A stretch of 64,000 bases of DNA from contig NZ_JAFIWA010000006.1 in the NCBI RefSeq assembly GCF_018588945.1, forward strand, positions 124,001 to 188,000, given 5' to 3'. The stretch's first letter is position 1. Each line of letters starts with the position of its first letter. The notes under the pieces are model-generated. The model made no database searches. It was not told where the DNA came from and saw nothing but the letters and a program-made list of their open reading frames with translations. Made by a program: the position numbers and the translations under genes. This document shows, piece by piece, positions 27,026 through 34,869 of this stretch. The stretch comes from Microbacterium flavescens (GTDB lineage: Bacteria > Actinomycetota > Actinomycetes > Actinomycetales > Microbacteriaceae).

Positions 27026-28171
27026 CTACAGCTCGCCGGGCGCCATCGCCTGCGCGTCGAGCTCCTCGACGAAGCGGCGCGCACGGGTCGGCTCGGCGCC
27101 GGCCTTGCGCGGAGCGTAGACGACAAGGGAGTGGAACACGAAGCGCACGACGAACGCCACGGCGAGCGTGAGCGCCGTCGCGACGACGACCGAGATGTGC
27201 CAGGACTCGACCAGCAGCGCCATGATCGGGATGCGCACGAGCGCCTCGGCGTTGTTGAACGTGAACGACTTCGCGAACCGGAGCCAGCCCCGCGAGGCGG
27301 CCTCGCGCATGTCGTGGAACACGAAGCGCTCGAGCAGCAGGAAGTTGCCGATGATCGTGGTCTCTGCGGCGATGACGGCGGCGACCACGTAGCCGACGCC
27401 CATCTCGGTGAGAGCCCACACGATCGCGATGTTCACGATCGCGCCGAGCCCGCCGATGATTGCGAACAGCGACATCTTGCCGAAGCGCAGCGCCGTGAGC
27501 TGTGCGACGAAATGCAGGCCCTGGCGCACGGAGGCCTTCGACTCGCCCGCGTGGCGGTCGGCGAAGTCGAAGGGCACCTCGGCGACCCGCAGGCTCTTGC
27601 GCGCCAGGATCTCGAGGAGGATCTTGAAGCCGCGCGGCCGCAGCGTCGACGCCTCGATCGCCCGGCGGTCGACGAGGAAGTAGCCCGTCATCGGGTCGGA
27701 CACGTCGCGAAGGCGGTTGGGGAACATCGCCCGGGTGAGCGCGGTCGCGGCCTTCGACACGAGCACGCGCGTGCGATCGGCGAGTCCGGTCGCGGTGCCG
27801 CCGCCGGCGTAGCGCGACGCGATCACGACATCGGCGTCGCCGCGCGTGAACCGCTCGTACAGCACCGGGATCAGCTCGGGCGGATGCTGCAGGTCGCCGT
27901 CGATCACGAGGCACGTGTCGGCTTCGGCCAGTGCGAAGCCCTCGACGACCGCGCTCCCCAGCCCACCCGCGCGGGTCGAACGGTGCACGAGCCGCACCGG
28001 GAGAGAAGCGGATGCCGCGACCTCGCGGATCACGTCGGGAGTGTCGTCCGTGCTGTCGTCGACGAAGACGACCTCGGCCTCGATCCCCCCGACGGCCGCC
28101 GTGACACGACGGACCAGCTCCGCGACGTTGGGAGCCTCGTTGAACGTGGGAACGATGATGGACAGCTGCAC
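27026..28171 (-). CDS. polyprenol-phosphate mannosyl/glucosyltransferase fused to GtrA domain
   Basis: About 381 residues. The N-terminal GT2 domain (LSIIVPTFNEAPNVAELVRRV, VVFVDDSTDDT, VIDGDLQHPPELIPVL, SRYAGGG, SDPMTGYFLVDR) is that of DPM1-like dolichol/polyprenol-phosphate-sugar synthases. The C-terminal part, from about residue 225, has four helices (FAIIGGLGAIVNIAIVWALTE, ETTIIGNFLLLERFVFHD) matching the GtrA flippase-like domain. The fusion would make and translocate polyprenyl-phosphate sugars. The GTG at 28171 places the start just before the first strand; a GTG at 28189 would add six residues and has a comparable, weak, Shine-Dalgarno. Confidence 0.85.
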   Translation of the reverse strand: MQLSIIVPTFNEAPNVAELVRRVTAAVGGIEAEVVFVDDSTDDTPDVIREVAASASLPVRLVHRSTRAGGLGSAVVEGFALAEADTCLVIDGDLQHPPELIPVLYERFTRGDADVVIASRYAGGGTATGLADRTRVLVSKAATALTRAMFPNRLRDVSDPMTGYFLVDRRAIEASTLRPRGFKILLEILARKSLRVAEVPFDFADRHAGESKASVRQGLHFVAQLTALRFGKMSLFAIIGGLGAIVNIAIVWALTEMGVGYVVAAVIAAETTIIGNFLLLERFVFHDMREAASRGWLRFAKSFTFNNAEALVRIPIMALLVESWHISVVVATALTLAVAFVVRFVFHSLVVYAPRKAGAEPTRARRFVEELDAQAMAPGEL

Positions 28172-28189
28172 TGCGATCCATCGTCGCAC

Positions 28190-28323
28190 GGCGAACCGCC
28201 CCCGCGAACCCGGCCTGTGGAGCGACCGCTCCGGTGTGCGTTTTCGGTGACCCCCTCGACACGCTGCCGAAATGCGGCGAGGCTAGCGTCGACCTCGTTC
28301 GATGAAGTCCTGGGGAGGATGCC
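28190..28323. promoter_or_regulatory. divergent intergenic region with one clear -10 box
   Basis: This 134-base region separates the minus-strand GT2-GtrA gene from the plus-strand M1 peptidase gene and should carry both promoters. On the plus strand, TAGCGT at 28284-28289 fits a TANNNT -10 box, giving a leader of about 28 bases with GGGGAGG (28312-28318) as the ribosome-binding site. No equally clear box is visible for the minus-strand gene. Confidence 0.45.
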
Positions 28324-29760
28324 GTGCCCATTCCTGCGTTCCGTCGCATCACGCTCGCCGCCGCCGCCGTCGCGGTCGCGACCGCCCTCGTGGCCACGAG
28401 CTCCGCAGTCGCCGCGCCCGGGTCGCCGGGCTCGCCGCGCTACAGCCCCGGCGCCGAGGGCGCGGGCGATCCGTACTTCCCCCTTGCGGGCAACGGCGGG
28501 ATCGATGTCGTGCACTACGACCTCGATCTCGACTACACCCCGCCGGCACCGGCGCCCGCTCCGCTCGAGGGGACGCTGAACGGCGTGGCCACGATCGACC
28601 TCGTCGCGACCGCGGACGTCGACCGGTTCAACCTCGATCTGCGGGGCCTCACCGCCTCGAAGGTCGTCGTGGGCGGCAAGAGCATGGCCTTCGAGCAGAC
28701 GGCGAACGAGCTGGTCATCACGCCGCGCCCCAAGCTCAAGACCGGTCAGTCCGCCACGGTGGTCGTGACCTACGGCGGCACGACGACGCGCCCCACCGAC
28801 ATCGAAGACGCGCTCTACGGCTGGGTGACCACCCGCGACGGCGCGATGGTCGTGAGCGAGCCCGACGGGTCGGCGACCTGGTTCCCCGTCAACGACCACC
28901 CGACAGACAAGTCGACCTACTCGTACGAGATCACCGTGCCCGAGGGCCTGACCGCCGTCGCCAACGGCCTGCTCGTCGGATCGCAGACCGCGGACGGCCG
29001 CACGACGTGGACATGGGATGCCCCCGACCCGATGGCGGCCTACCTCGCGACGGCGACCGTCGGCAGGTTCGAGCTCAGGCAGTACACCGCAGCCAACGGC
29101 ACCCCGATCATCGACGCGATCGACGTCACGCGCACGGCGGGCCAGGTCGGGTCGCTCGCCCGGACGAGCGACATGCTGGTGTTCTTCGAGGATCGGTTCG
29201 GCCCGTACCCCTTCGTCTCGTACGGCGCGATCGTCGACAACGACTCGGTGGGCTACGCGCTGGAGACCCAGACCCGGTCGTTCTTCTCCACCAGCGCTGC
29301 CGAGAACACCGTCGCGCACGAGCTCGCGCACCAGTGGATGGGCGACCACGTGAGCCCGGAGCGCTGGGCCGACATCTGGCTCAACGAGGGCTGGGCGACC
29401 TACGCCTCGTGGATGTGGCGCGAGCACCGCGGCACATCCTCGACCGCGACCCTCTTCACCGGCGTGATGAACCGCTCGGCGACGTCGTCCACGTGGAGCA
29501 CCGTGCTCGCCGACCCCGGGCCGCTCGGCATCTTCGGCACCGCTGTCTACGACCGTGGCGCCGCCCTGCTGCACGCGCTGCGCGGCGAACTCGGCGACGC
29601 CGACTTCTTCGCGCTGGCGACGGAGTGGGTCGCCCGGTACGGCGGCGGCACGGCGACGACGGCCGACTTCATCGCCCTGTCCGAGGAGGTCTCGGGTCAG
29701 GACCTGACCGAGTTCTTCCGGGTCTGGGCGTACGAGCCGACGAAGCCAACCGTCTGGTAG
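28324..29760 (+). CDS. M1-family zinc metallopeptidase, secreted
   Basis: A 478-residue protein beginning at GTG 28324 behind GGGGAGG. A signal peptide covers about residues 1-31 (LAAAAVAVATALVATSSAVAAPG). The gluzincin motif HELAHQWMGDH is at about residues 332-342, with the third zinc ligand Glu in WLNEGWATYASW about 19 residues later. The aminopeptidase N-terminal beta domain precedes it. It lacks the C-terminal HEAT-like domain of full-size M1 enzymes (about 850 residues). It probably removes N-terminal residues from peptides outside the cell. It stands alone, transcribed away from the GT2-GtrA gene. Confidence 0.9.
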   Translation: MPIPAFRRITLAAAAVAVATALVATSSAVAAPGSPGSPRYSPGAEGAGDPYFPLAGNGGIDVVHYDLDLDYTPPAPAPAPLEGTLNGVATIDLVATADVDRFNLDLRGLTASKVVVGGKSMAFEQTANELVITPRPKLKTGQSATVVVTYGGTTTRPTDIEDALYGWVTTRDGAMVVSEPDGSATWFPVNDHPTDKSTYSYEITVPEGLTAVANGLLVGSQTADGRTTWTWDAPDPMAAYLATATVGRFELRQYTAANGTPIIDAIDVTRTAGQVGSLARTSDMLVFFEDRFGPYPFVSYGAIVDNDSVGYALETQTRSFFSTSAAENTVAHELAHQWMGDHVSPERWADIWLNEGWATYASWMWREHRGTSSTATLFTGVMNRSATSSTWSTVLADPGPLGIFGTAVYDRGAALLHALRGELGDADFFALATEWVARYGGGTATTADFIALSEEVSGQDLTEFFRVWAYEPTKPTVW

Positions 29761-29801
29761 CGGCAGGCAGGGGGCACCCGGCCCTCTTCCAGGATCGATA
29801 C

Positions 29802-29811
29802 GGGAGAATGG
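29802..29811 (+). promoter_or_regulatory. possible -10 element (GGGAGAATGG) before the redoxin gene
   Basis: GGGAGAATGG occurs here and again at 45102-45111 before another single-gene unit. GAGAAT could be a -10 box. Here it ends about seven bases before the ATG at 29817, so the message might be leaderless, while GGGAG could also serve as a ribosome-binding site. The two readings cannot be separated from the sequence. Confidence 0.3.
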
Positions 29812-29816
29812 AAGTC

Positions 29817-30077
29817 ATGACTTCCGCCCCCTCCACGATCACGATGTTCGGCGCCGACTGGTGCCGCGACTGCGTCCGCACCAAGCGCCAGCTCGATTCG
29901 CTGGGAATCCAGTACACCTACGTGGACCTCGTGGCCGACCCCGCTGCCGCCGACGTCGCGCGCGAGATCTCGGGCCGCACGAACATCCCCGTCGTGGTGT
30001 ACCCGGATGCCTCGCACCACGTCGAGCCGACGAACGACGACGTCGAGACCAAGCTCCGCGAGCTCGAGCTCATCTGA
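29817..30077 (+). CDS. small glutaredoxin/mycoredoxin-like protein
   Basis: An 86-residue thioredoxin-fold protein. Motif WCRDC at residues 15-19 carries the redox CxxC pair, followed by TKRQLDSLGIQYTYVDL and the cis-Pro segment TNIPVVVYPD, the usual glutaredoxin/NrdH/mycoredoxin order. It probably reduces mixed disulfides with mycothiol in the cytosol. An in-frame ATG at 29808 would add three residues. The gene lies alone between the M1 peptidase and the kynurenine operon. Confidence 0.85.
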   Translation: MTSAPSTITMFGADWCRDCVRTKRQLDSLGIQYTYVDLVADPAAADVAREISGRTNIPVVVYPDASHHVEPTNDDVETKLRELELI

Positions 30078-30139
30078 CGCGGGAGCCCCGCAAGGACCGG
30101 GCCGCTCACAGGCCCTGACGAAGGAGCATCCCCCCTCGT

Positions 30140-30151
30140 TAGGCTGAGCGG
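30140..30151 (+). promoter_or_regulatory. kynA promoter -10 box, leaderless arrangement
   Basis: TAGGCT at 30140-30145 is followed by exactly six bases and the GTG start at 30152. No Shine-Dalgarno lies in between. This is the arrangement expected for a leaderless actinobacterial message, with transcription starting at or next to the G of GTG. Confidence 0.55.
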
Positions 30152-31009
30152 GTGAGCGAAGGCGTCGAACGCAACACCCGGGCGATCGAGGGCACGGTCG
30201 TCACCGACTTCGCCGATCGCATGAGCTACGGGGGCTACCTCGACCTCGGAACCCTGCTGGCCGCGCAGCGGCCGCTGAGCGATCCCGAGCACCACGACGA
30301 GCTGCTGTTCATCATCCAGCACCAGACCACCGAGCTGTGGCTGAAGCTGGTGCTCCACGAGCTCGGCGCCGCCTGCCGGCTGCTGCGCGAAGACCAGCTC
30401 GCCCCCGCGCTCAAGTGCATCGCGCGCGTCAAGCACATCCAGAAGACCCTGACCGAGCAGTGGTCGGTGCTCGCGACGCTCACCCCCGCCGAGTACGCGC
30501 AGTTCCGCGGCGTGCTGGGCAACGCCTCGGGCTTCCAGTCGGCGCAGTACCGTGCCGTCGAATTCACCCTCGGCAACAAGAACGCGGCGATGCTGCGCGT
30601 CTTCGAGAACGATCCCGCCGCGCACGAGCTGATCGAGCGGGCCCTGCAGGCGCCCAGCCTCTACGACGAGTTCCTCCGGATGCTGGCGAGGTCGGGCTAC
30701 CCGATCCCCACCGAGGTGCTCGAGCGCGATGTCACTCGGGCGTGGACGTTCACCCCCGAGCTCGTGCCGCTGTTCGCCGACATCTACGCCGACCCCCAGC
30801 AGCACTGGGCGGCGTACGAGACCTGCGAAGAGCTCGTCGACCTCGAGGACAACTTCCAGCTGTGGCGGTTCCGCCACCTCAAGACCGTCGAGCGCATCAT
30901 CGGCTTCAAGACCGGCACCGGAGGGTCGAGCGGCGTGCCGTTCCTGCAGCGAGCGCTGCAGCTGACCTTCTTCCCCGAGCTCTTTGCCGTCCGCACGGAG
31001 ATCCGATGA
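30152..31009 (+). CDS. kynA: tryptophan 2,3-dioxygenase
   Basis: A 285-residue heme dioxygenase that opens the indole ring of L-tryptophan to give N-formylkynurenine. Matches include MSYGGYLDLGTLL, the substrate-pocket FIIQHQTTELWLKLVLHEL with His57, NASGFQSAQYR, and the C-terminal RFRHLKTVERIIGFKTGTGGSSGVPFL containing the heme-ligand His and substrate loop. The length fits bacterial enzymes (about 280). It is the first gene of a kynA-amidohydrolase-kynU operon. Its stop overlaps the next ATG (ATGA at 31006-31009). A TAGGCT box six bases before the GTG suggests a leaderless message. Confidence 0.96.
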   Translation: MSEGVERNTRAIEGTVVTDFADRMSYGGYLDLGTLLAAQRPLSDPEHHDELLFIIQHQTTELWLKLVLHELGAACRLLREDQLAPALKCIARVKHIQKTLTEQWSVLATLTPAEYAQFRGVLGNASGFQSAQYRAVEFTLGNKNAAMLRVFENDPAAHELIERALQAPSLYDEFLRMLARSGYPIPTEVLERDVTRAWTFTPELVPLFADIYADPQQHWAAYETCEELVDLEDNFQLWRFRHLKTVERIIGFKTGTGGSSGVPFLQRALQLTFFPELFAVRTEIR

Positions 31010-32025
31010 CGGATGCCGGGCGGGACGGGTCGACGGGGAGCGCCGCGGCGCGCGGGTCGACCGAGGCACTGCAGGGGCTCCTCGGCGGCACGGCTACGCT
31101 GTGCCGCCGCGCCATCACGGGCGAGCCGGGGGTCGCGCTCCCGCCGCTGATCGACCACCACGTGCATGTGCATCTCATCGATGAGCACGCGCTGCCCGCG
31201 GGCGGCATCGCCGGCGTCGTCGACCTCGGCGGCGATCCGATCGGCTTCGCCCGCCGCGAGGGCGCGGGCATGCCGCACGTCGTGCACGCCGGTGCATTCC
31301 TCACCGCCCCCGGCGGCTATCCGTCCGGCCGCGGCTGGGCGCCGGATGCGATCGTGCGCACCGTCTCCAGCCCGTCCGCGCATCCCGGTGTGGCCGGCGG
31401 CGCGGCGACGGCGGTCGACGAGCAGGCGTCGTTCGGGGCATCCCTCATCAAGGTCGCACTCAACTCCACCGCCGGCCCCGTGTTCGGCTCCGCGACGCTC
31501 GAGGCGATCGTCGTCGCGGCGCGCGGACACGACCTGCCCGTCGTCGCGCACGTCGAAGGAGACGGGATGACGCGGCTCGCGCTCGACGCGGGCGTCGACG
31601 CCCTCGCGCACACGCCCTTCACCGAGGCTCTCGACGACGACCTCATCGGGCGCGCGGTGGCCGCCGGGCAGACCTGGATCTCGACGCTCGGCATCCATGG
31701 CGCCGACCCGGCGGCGGAGGCGAACGCGCTCGCCAATCTCGAGGCCTTCGTCGCCGCCGACGGCACGGTGCTCTACGGCACCGACCTCGGCAACGGCGAC
31801 CGCCGGTTCGGCGTGCTCGTCGAGGAGCTCCGCGCCCTCGACCGGGTCGGCGTGCGCGGCGACCGGCTGATCGCCGCACTGTGCGATCCGTGGCCCGCAG
31901 CCGCCCCCGCCGGGGTCTCGACCTTCGTCCCCGGTCCGCCGCCCACCACGCTCGGCGACGTCGCCGAGTGGCTGGGGCGTGCGGCCGTCGTCCCCTCCGA
32001 GGAGCTCATCCATGACGACCACTGA
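31006..32025 (+). CDS. amidohydrolase-family protein, candidate N-formylkynurenine formamidase
   Basis: A 339-residue protein of the metal-dependent hydrolase superfamily. LIDHHVHVHLI near residue 52 gives the HxH metal pair; FGASLIKVALN carries the Lys that often bridges the metals; LPVVAHVEG and DALAHTPF supply further His ligands; YGTDLGN holds the Asp. It sits between kynA and kynU, overlapping both by 4 and 14 bases. The pathway needs an arylformamidase at this step, and no classical KynB or alpha/beta-hydrolase formamidase is nearby, so it may fill that role. An alternative is that it acts on another cyclic amide. Confidence 0.75.
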   Translation: MTDAGRDGSTGSAAARGSTEALQGLLGGTATLCRRAITGEPGVALPPLIDHHVHVHLIDEHALPAGGIAGVVDLGGDPIGFARREGAGMPHVVHAGAFLTAPGGYPSGRGWAPDAIVRTVSSPSAHPGVAGGAATAVDEQASFGASLIKVALNSTAGPVFGSATLEAIVVAARGHDLPVVAHVEGDGMTRLALDAGVDALAHTPFTEALDDDLIGRAVAAGQTWISTLGIHGADPAAEANALANLEAFVAADGTVLYGTDLGNGDRRFGVLVEELRALDRVGVRGDRLIAALCDPWPAAAPAGVSTFVPGPPPTTLGDVAEWLGRAAVVPSEELIHDDH

Positions 32026-33277
32026 CCCCGGCGCGCCGGGGACCACCGCCGATCTCGAGGCCGAGGCATCCGCTCTCGACGCGGCCGACCCGCTGCGGCA
32101 CCACCGCGACGCGTTCGTCGGGGCCGAGAGCTCGCTGGTGTACTTCGACGGCAACTCGCTCGGCCGTCCGCCTCGCGCGAGCGTCGACCGGCTGGCGGCC
32201 TTCGCCCGCGACGAGTGGGGCGGTCGGCTGATCCGCGGTTGGGACGAGTCGTGGATGAAGCTGCCGTTCGAGATCGGCGACACGATCGGGCGTGCGGTGA
32301 TCGGCGCGGCGCCCGGCCAGACGGTGGTCGGCGACTCGACCACCGTGCTGCTCTACAAACTCGTGCGGGCGGCGTTCGACGCGCAGCACGCCGCCGATCC
32401 GGCCCGCGTCGACATCATCGTCGACCGCGACAACTTCCCGACCGACCGCTACCTCGTCGACGGCATCGCGCGCGAGCGCGGCGGACGCGTGCGGTGGATC
32501 GACGTCGACCTGGCGGCGGGCGTGACGTCCGACGCTCTGCGGGCGGCGGTCGGGCCGACGACCGCGGTGGTGCTGCTGAGCCACGTCGCGTACCGGTCGG
32601 GATATCTGGCGGATGCCGCGGCCTTCACCGAGATCATCCACGAAGCCGGCGCGCTCGCGGTGTGGGACCTGTGCCACTCCGCCGGATCGGTGCCGGTGCA
32701 CGCCGACGCCTGGGGGTTCGACCTCGCCGTCGGCTGCACGTACAAGTACCTCAACGGCGGACCGGGCTCCCCGGCCTTCGCGTACGTCGCCGCCCGGCAT
32801 CAGGACGCGCTGGCGCAGCCGATCCAGGGCTGGATGGGCACCGCCGACGTCTTCGCGATGGGCCCGGAGTACCGGCCGGCCGACGGCATGAGACGGTTCC
32901 TCTCGGGCACGCCGCCGATCGTCGGGATGCTCGCCATGCAGGACACCCTCGCGCTGATCGAGGAGGCGGGCATCGATGCCATCCGTGCGAAGTCGGTGGC
33001 GCTGACCGACTTCGCGGTGAGGGTCTCCGACGCGCTGCTGGGTCCGCTCGGCGTGAGTGTCGCTTCGCCACGGGATGCCGCGGCCCGCGGCGGCCACGTC
33101 ACGCTGTCGCACCCCGCCATGCGGGCCGTCACCGCGCGGCTGTGGACCGAGGACGTCATCCCCGACTACCGCGACCCCGAGGGACTGCGGATCGGGCTCT
33201 CCCCGCTGTCGACGAGCTTCGCCGAGACCCTCGCGGGCCTGCGCGCCGTGCGCGACGCCGTGGCCGAGCTGGACTGA
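32012..33277 (+). CDS. kynU: kynureninase
   Basis: A 421-residue PLP enzyme that cleaves kynurenine to anthranilate and alanine. It begins at ATG 32012 with GAGGAG upstream, inside the end of the amidohydrolase gene. Seen are VYFDGNSLGRPPRASV at the N-terminus, a VVGDSTTVLLYKL cofactor loop, WDLCHSAGSVPVHADAWGFDLAVGCTYKYLNGGPGSPAF with Lys245 as the Schiff-base lysine, and PLSTSFAETLAGL near the end. These are strong kynureninase hallmarks. It is the last gene of the tryptophan catabolic operon. Confidence 0.95.
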   Translation: MTTTDPGAPGTTADLEAEASALDAADPLRHHRDAFVGAESSLVYFDGNSLGRPPRASVDRLAAFARDEWGGRLIRGWDESWMKLPFEIGDTIGRAVIGAAPGQTVVGDSTTVLLYKLVRAAFDAQHAADPARVDIIVDRDNFPTDRYLVDGIARERGGRVRWIDVDLAAGVTSDALRAAVGPTTAVVLLSHVAYRSGYLADAAAFTEIIHEAGALAVWDLCHSAGSVPVHADAWGFDLAVGCTYKYLNGGPGSPAFAYVAARHQDALAQPIQGWMGTADVFAMGPEYRPADGMRRFLSGTPPIVGMLAMQDTLALIEEAGIDAIRAKSVALTDFAVRVSDALLGPLGVSVASPRDAAARGGHVTLSHPAMRAVTARLWTEDVIPDYRDPEGLRIGLSPLSTSFAETLAGLRAVRDAVAELD

Positions 33278-33374
33278 CCCCCCGCGCGGGGAGACGCGAC
33301 CTCCGGTCGTTGAGCGAGCGGCGCGAGACGAAACGCCCTGTCCACAGGCACGACCGCGGGAGCGGGGCCTCACC

Positions 33375-33386
33375 TACACTGGCGCG
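33375..33386 (+). promoter_or_regulatory. -10 box, leaderless arrangement, for GPH transporter
   Basis: TACACT at 33375-33380 is followed by six bases and the ATG at 33387. No ribosome-binding site fits in the gap. It is spaced like the boxes before kynA, mdh and the zinc peptidase gene. Confidence 0.55.
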
Positions 33387-34811
33387 ATGAGCACCGACGC
33401 TCCCGACGCCGGCGCGGCCGCGGCATCCGACTCCGCCTGCGCGCGCACCCGCCTCTCCACCGGCACCATCGCCCGCTACGCCACCGGCTCGCTCGGCACC
33501 GGTGGCTTCGGCACGCTGCCGGGGCTCGTGCTGACGTACTACCTCACCGACTCGCTCGGCGTCGCCGCACTGGTGGCCGGTCTTGTGATCACGCTGGCCA
33601 AGATCTGGGACGTCGTGATCGACCCGGTGATCGGGGCCCTCACCGACCGCGACCTCGCGCGCCACGGCACGCGCCGCCGGCTCATGCTCGTCGGAGCGTG
33701 CAGCATCCCGGTGCTCTTCGCCCTCACCTTCGCTGTGCCGCCCGCGCTCGGCCCCGCGGTCGCGGCGATCTGGGTCTTCTTCGCGTTCACCCTGACGGCG
33801 ACGGCATTCAGCCTGTTCCAGGTGCCGTACATCGCACTCCCGGCCGAGCTCACGCCCCGCTACGACGAGCGCACGCGCCTGCTCACGTGGCGCGTCGTCG
33901 TGCTCACCCTCGCGATCCTGGCGTTCGGCGCCGGCGGCCCTGCCCTGCGCCGCGTCGCCGACGACCCCGCCACGGGGTACCTCGTGATGGGCATCGTCGC
34001 GGGCGTCGTCATCGGCCTGGGCATGCTGGTCGCGACGACGGTCGCGCGGCGTCCGGTGACGGCGACGACCCTCGGCGCCCCCGGCGGAACGCTCCCCGGC
34101 GCAGCGCGGGGGAGTCTGCGCCAGCACTACGCCGACGGCGTCCGGGCACTGCGACGCAGCGGTCCGTTCCGCGCGCTGCTCTCGACCTTCGTGCTGCAGG
34201 CGCTCGCGACCGGCCTCATGCTCGCCGGCGCGCAGTACGTCGCGACCTGGGTGCTGCACTCGGAAGCCGCCGTCGAGCTGCTGTTCGTCGCCCTCATCGC
34301 CCCCGCGCTCTTCGCCGCCCCGGCGTGGGGCGTCGTGTCCCGGCGCATCGGCAAGGAGCGCACGTTCGCGATCGCGAGCGCTGTCTTCGCCGTCGCCGCC
34401 CTGTCGATCCTCGGCGTGCTGTGGGCGCCGGGCAACTGGATCTACGCGCCCGTCGGCGTCGCGGGCATCGCCTACGCCGGCATGCAGTCGCTGCCGATGG
34501 CGATGCTGCCCGACGTGATCTCGCACGACGAGCGCACGAACGGTCCCGGGCGCGCGGGATCCTTCAGTGGCGTGTGGACGGCGGGCGAGACGGTCGGCTT
34601 CGCCCTGGGCGCGACGGTGCTGTCGCTGATCCTCGCGGCGACCGGCTACATCTCGTCGACCGCGGGCGAGTCGGTGGCGCAGCCCGCCGCCGCGGTCACC
34701 GGCATCGTCATCAGCTTCAGCCTCGCGCCGGCGGTGCTCATCGGGCTCAGCCTCCTGAGCCTGGCCAGGTACCCGCTGCGTCGCAGCGACATCGAGTCGC
34801 AGCAGGCGTGA
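33387..34811 (+). CDS. GPH/MFS cation symporter-like sugar transporter
   Basis: A 474-residue membrane protein with about 12 helices. Family matches include an early ATGSLGTGGFGTLPGLVLTYYLTDSLGV helix pair, IWDVVIDPVIGALTDR (the GPH loop with DPxxG and Asp), and FQVPYIALPAELTPRYDERTRL, a GPH hallmark. A late SLPMAMLPDVISHDERTNGPGRAGSFSGVW loop is also typical. It likely imports a sugar or glycoside with Na+ or H+. The gene is separated from kynU by 109 bases and has its own likely promoter, so a role in tryptophan catabolism is not implied. Confidence 0.85.
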   Translation: MSTDAPDAGAAAASDSACARTRLSTGTIARYATGSLGTGGFGTLPGLVLTYYLTDSLGVAALVAGLVITLAKIWDVVIDPVIGALTDRDLARHGTRRRLMLVGACSIPVLFALTFAVPPALGPAVAAIWVFFAFTLTATAFSLFQVPYIALPAELTPRYDERTRLLTWRVVVLTLAILAFGAGGPALRRVADDPATGYLVMGIVAGVVIGLGMLVATTVARRPVTATTLGAPGGTLPGAARGSLRQHYADGVRALRRSGPFRALLSTFVLQALATGLMLAGAQYVATWVLHSEAAVELLFVALIAPALFAAPAWGVVSRRIGKERTFAIASAVFAVAALSILGVLWAPGNWIYAPVGVAGIAYAGMQSLPMAMLPDVISHDERTNGPGRAGSFSGVWTAGETVGFALGATVLSLILAATGYISSTAGESVAQPAAAVTGIVISFSLAPAVLIGLSLLSLARYPLRRSDIESQQA

Positions 34812-34835
34812 GATCGCGTGTCAGGGCAGCCATCG

Positions 34836-34841
34836 TAGACT
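34836..34841 (+). promoter_or_regulatory. -10 box for aldehyde dehydrogenase-GMC operon
   Basis: TAGACT lies 28 bases before the GTG at 34870. A leader of about 22 bases would follow, with GAAGGAGAG as ribosome-binding site close to the start. This is a leadered contrast to the neighbouring leaderless genes. Confidence 0.5.
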
Positions 34842-34869
34842 GAGACACCCCGCCCGAAGGAGAGCGCCC

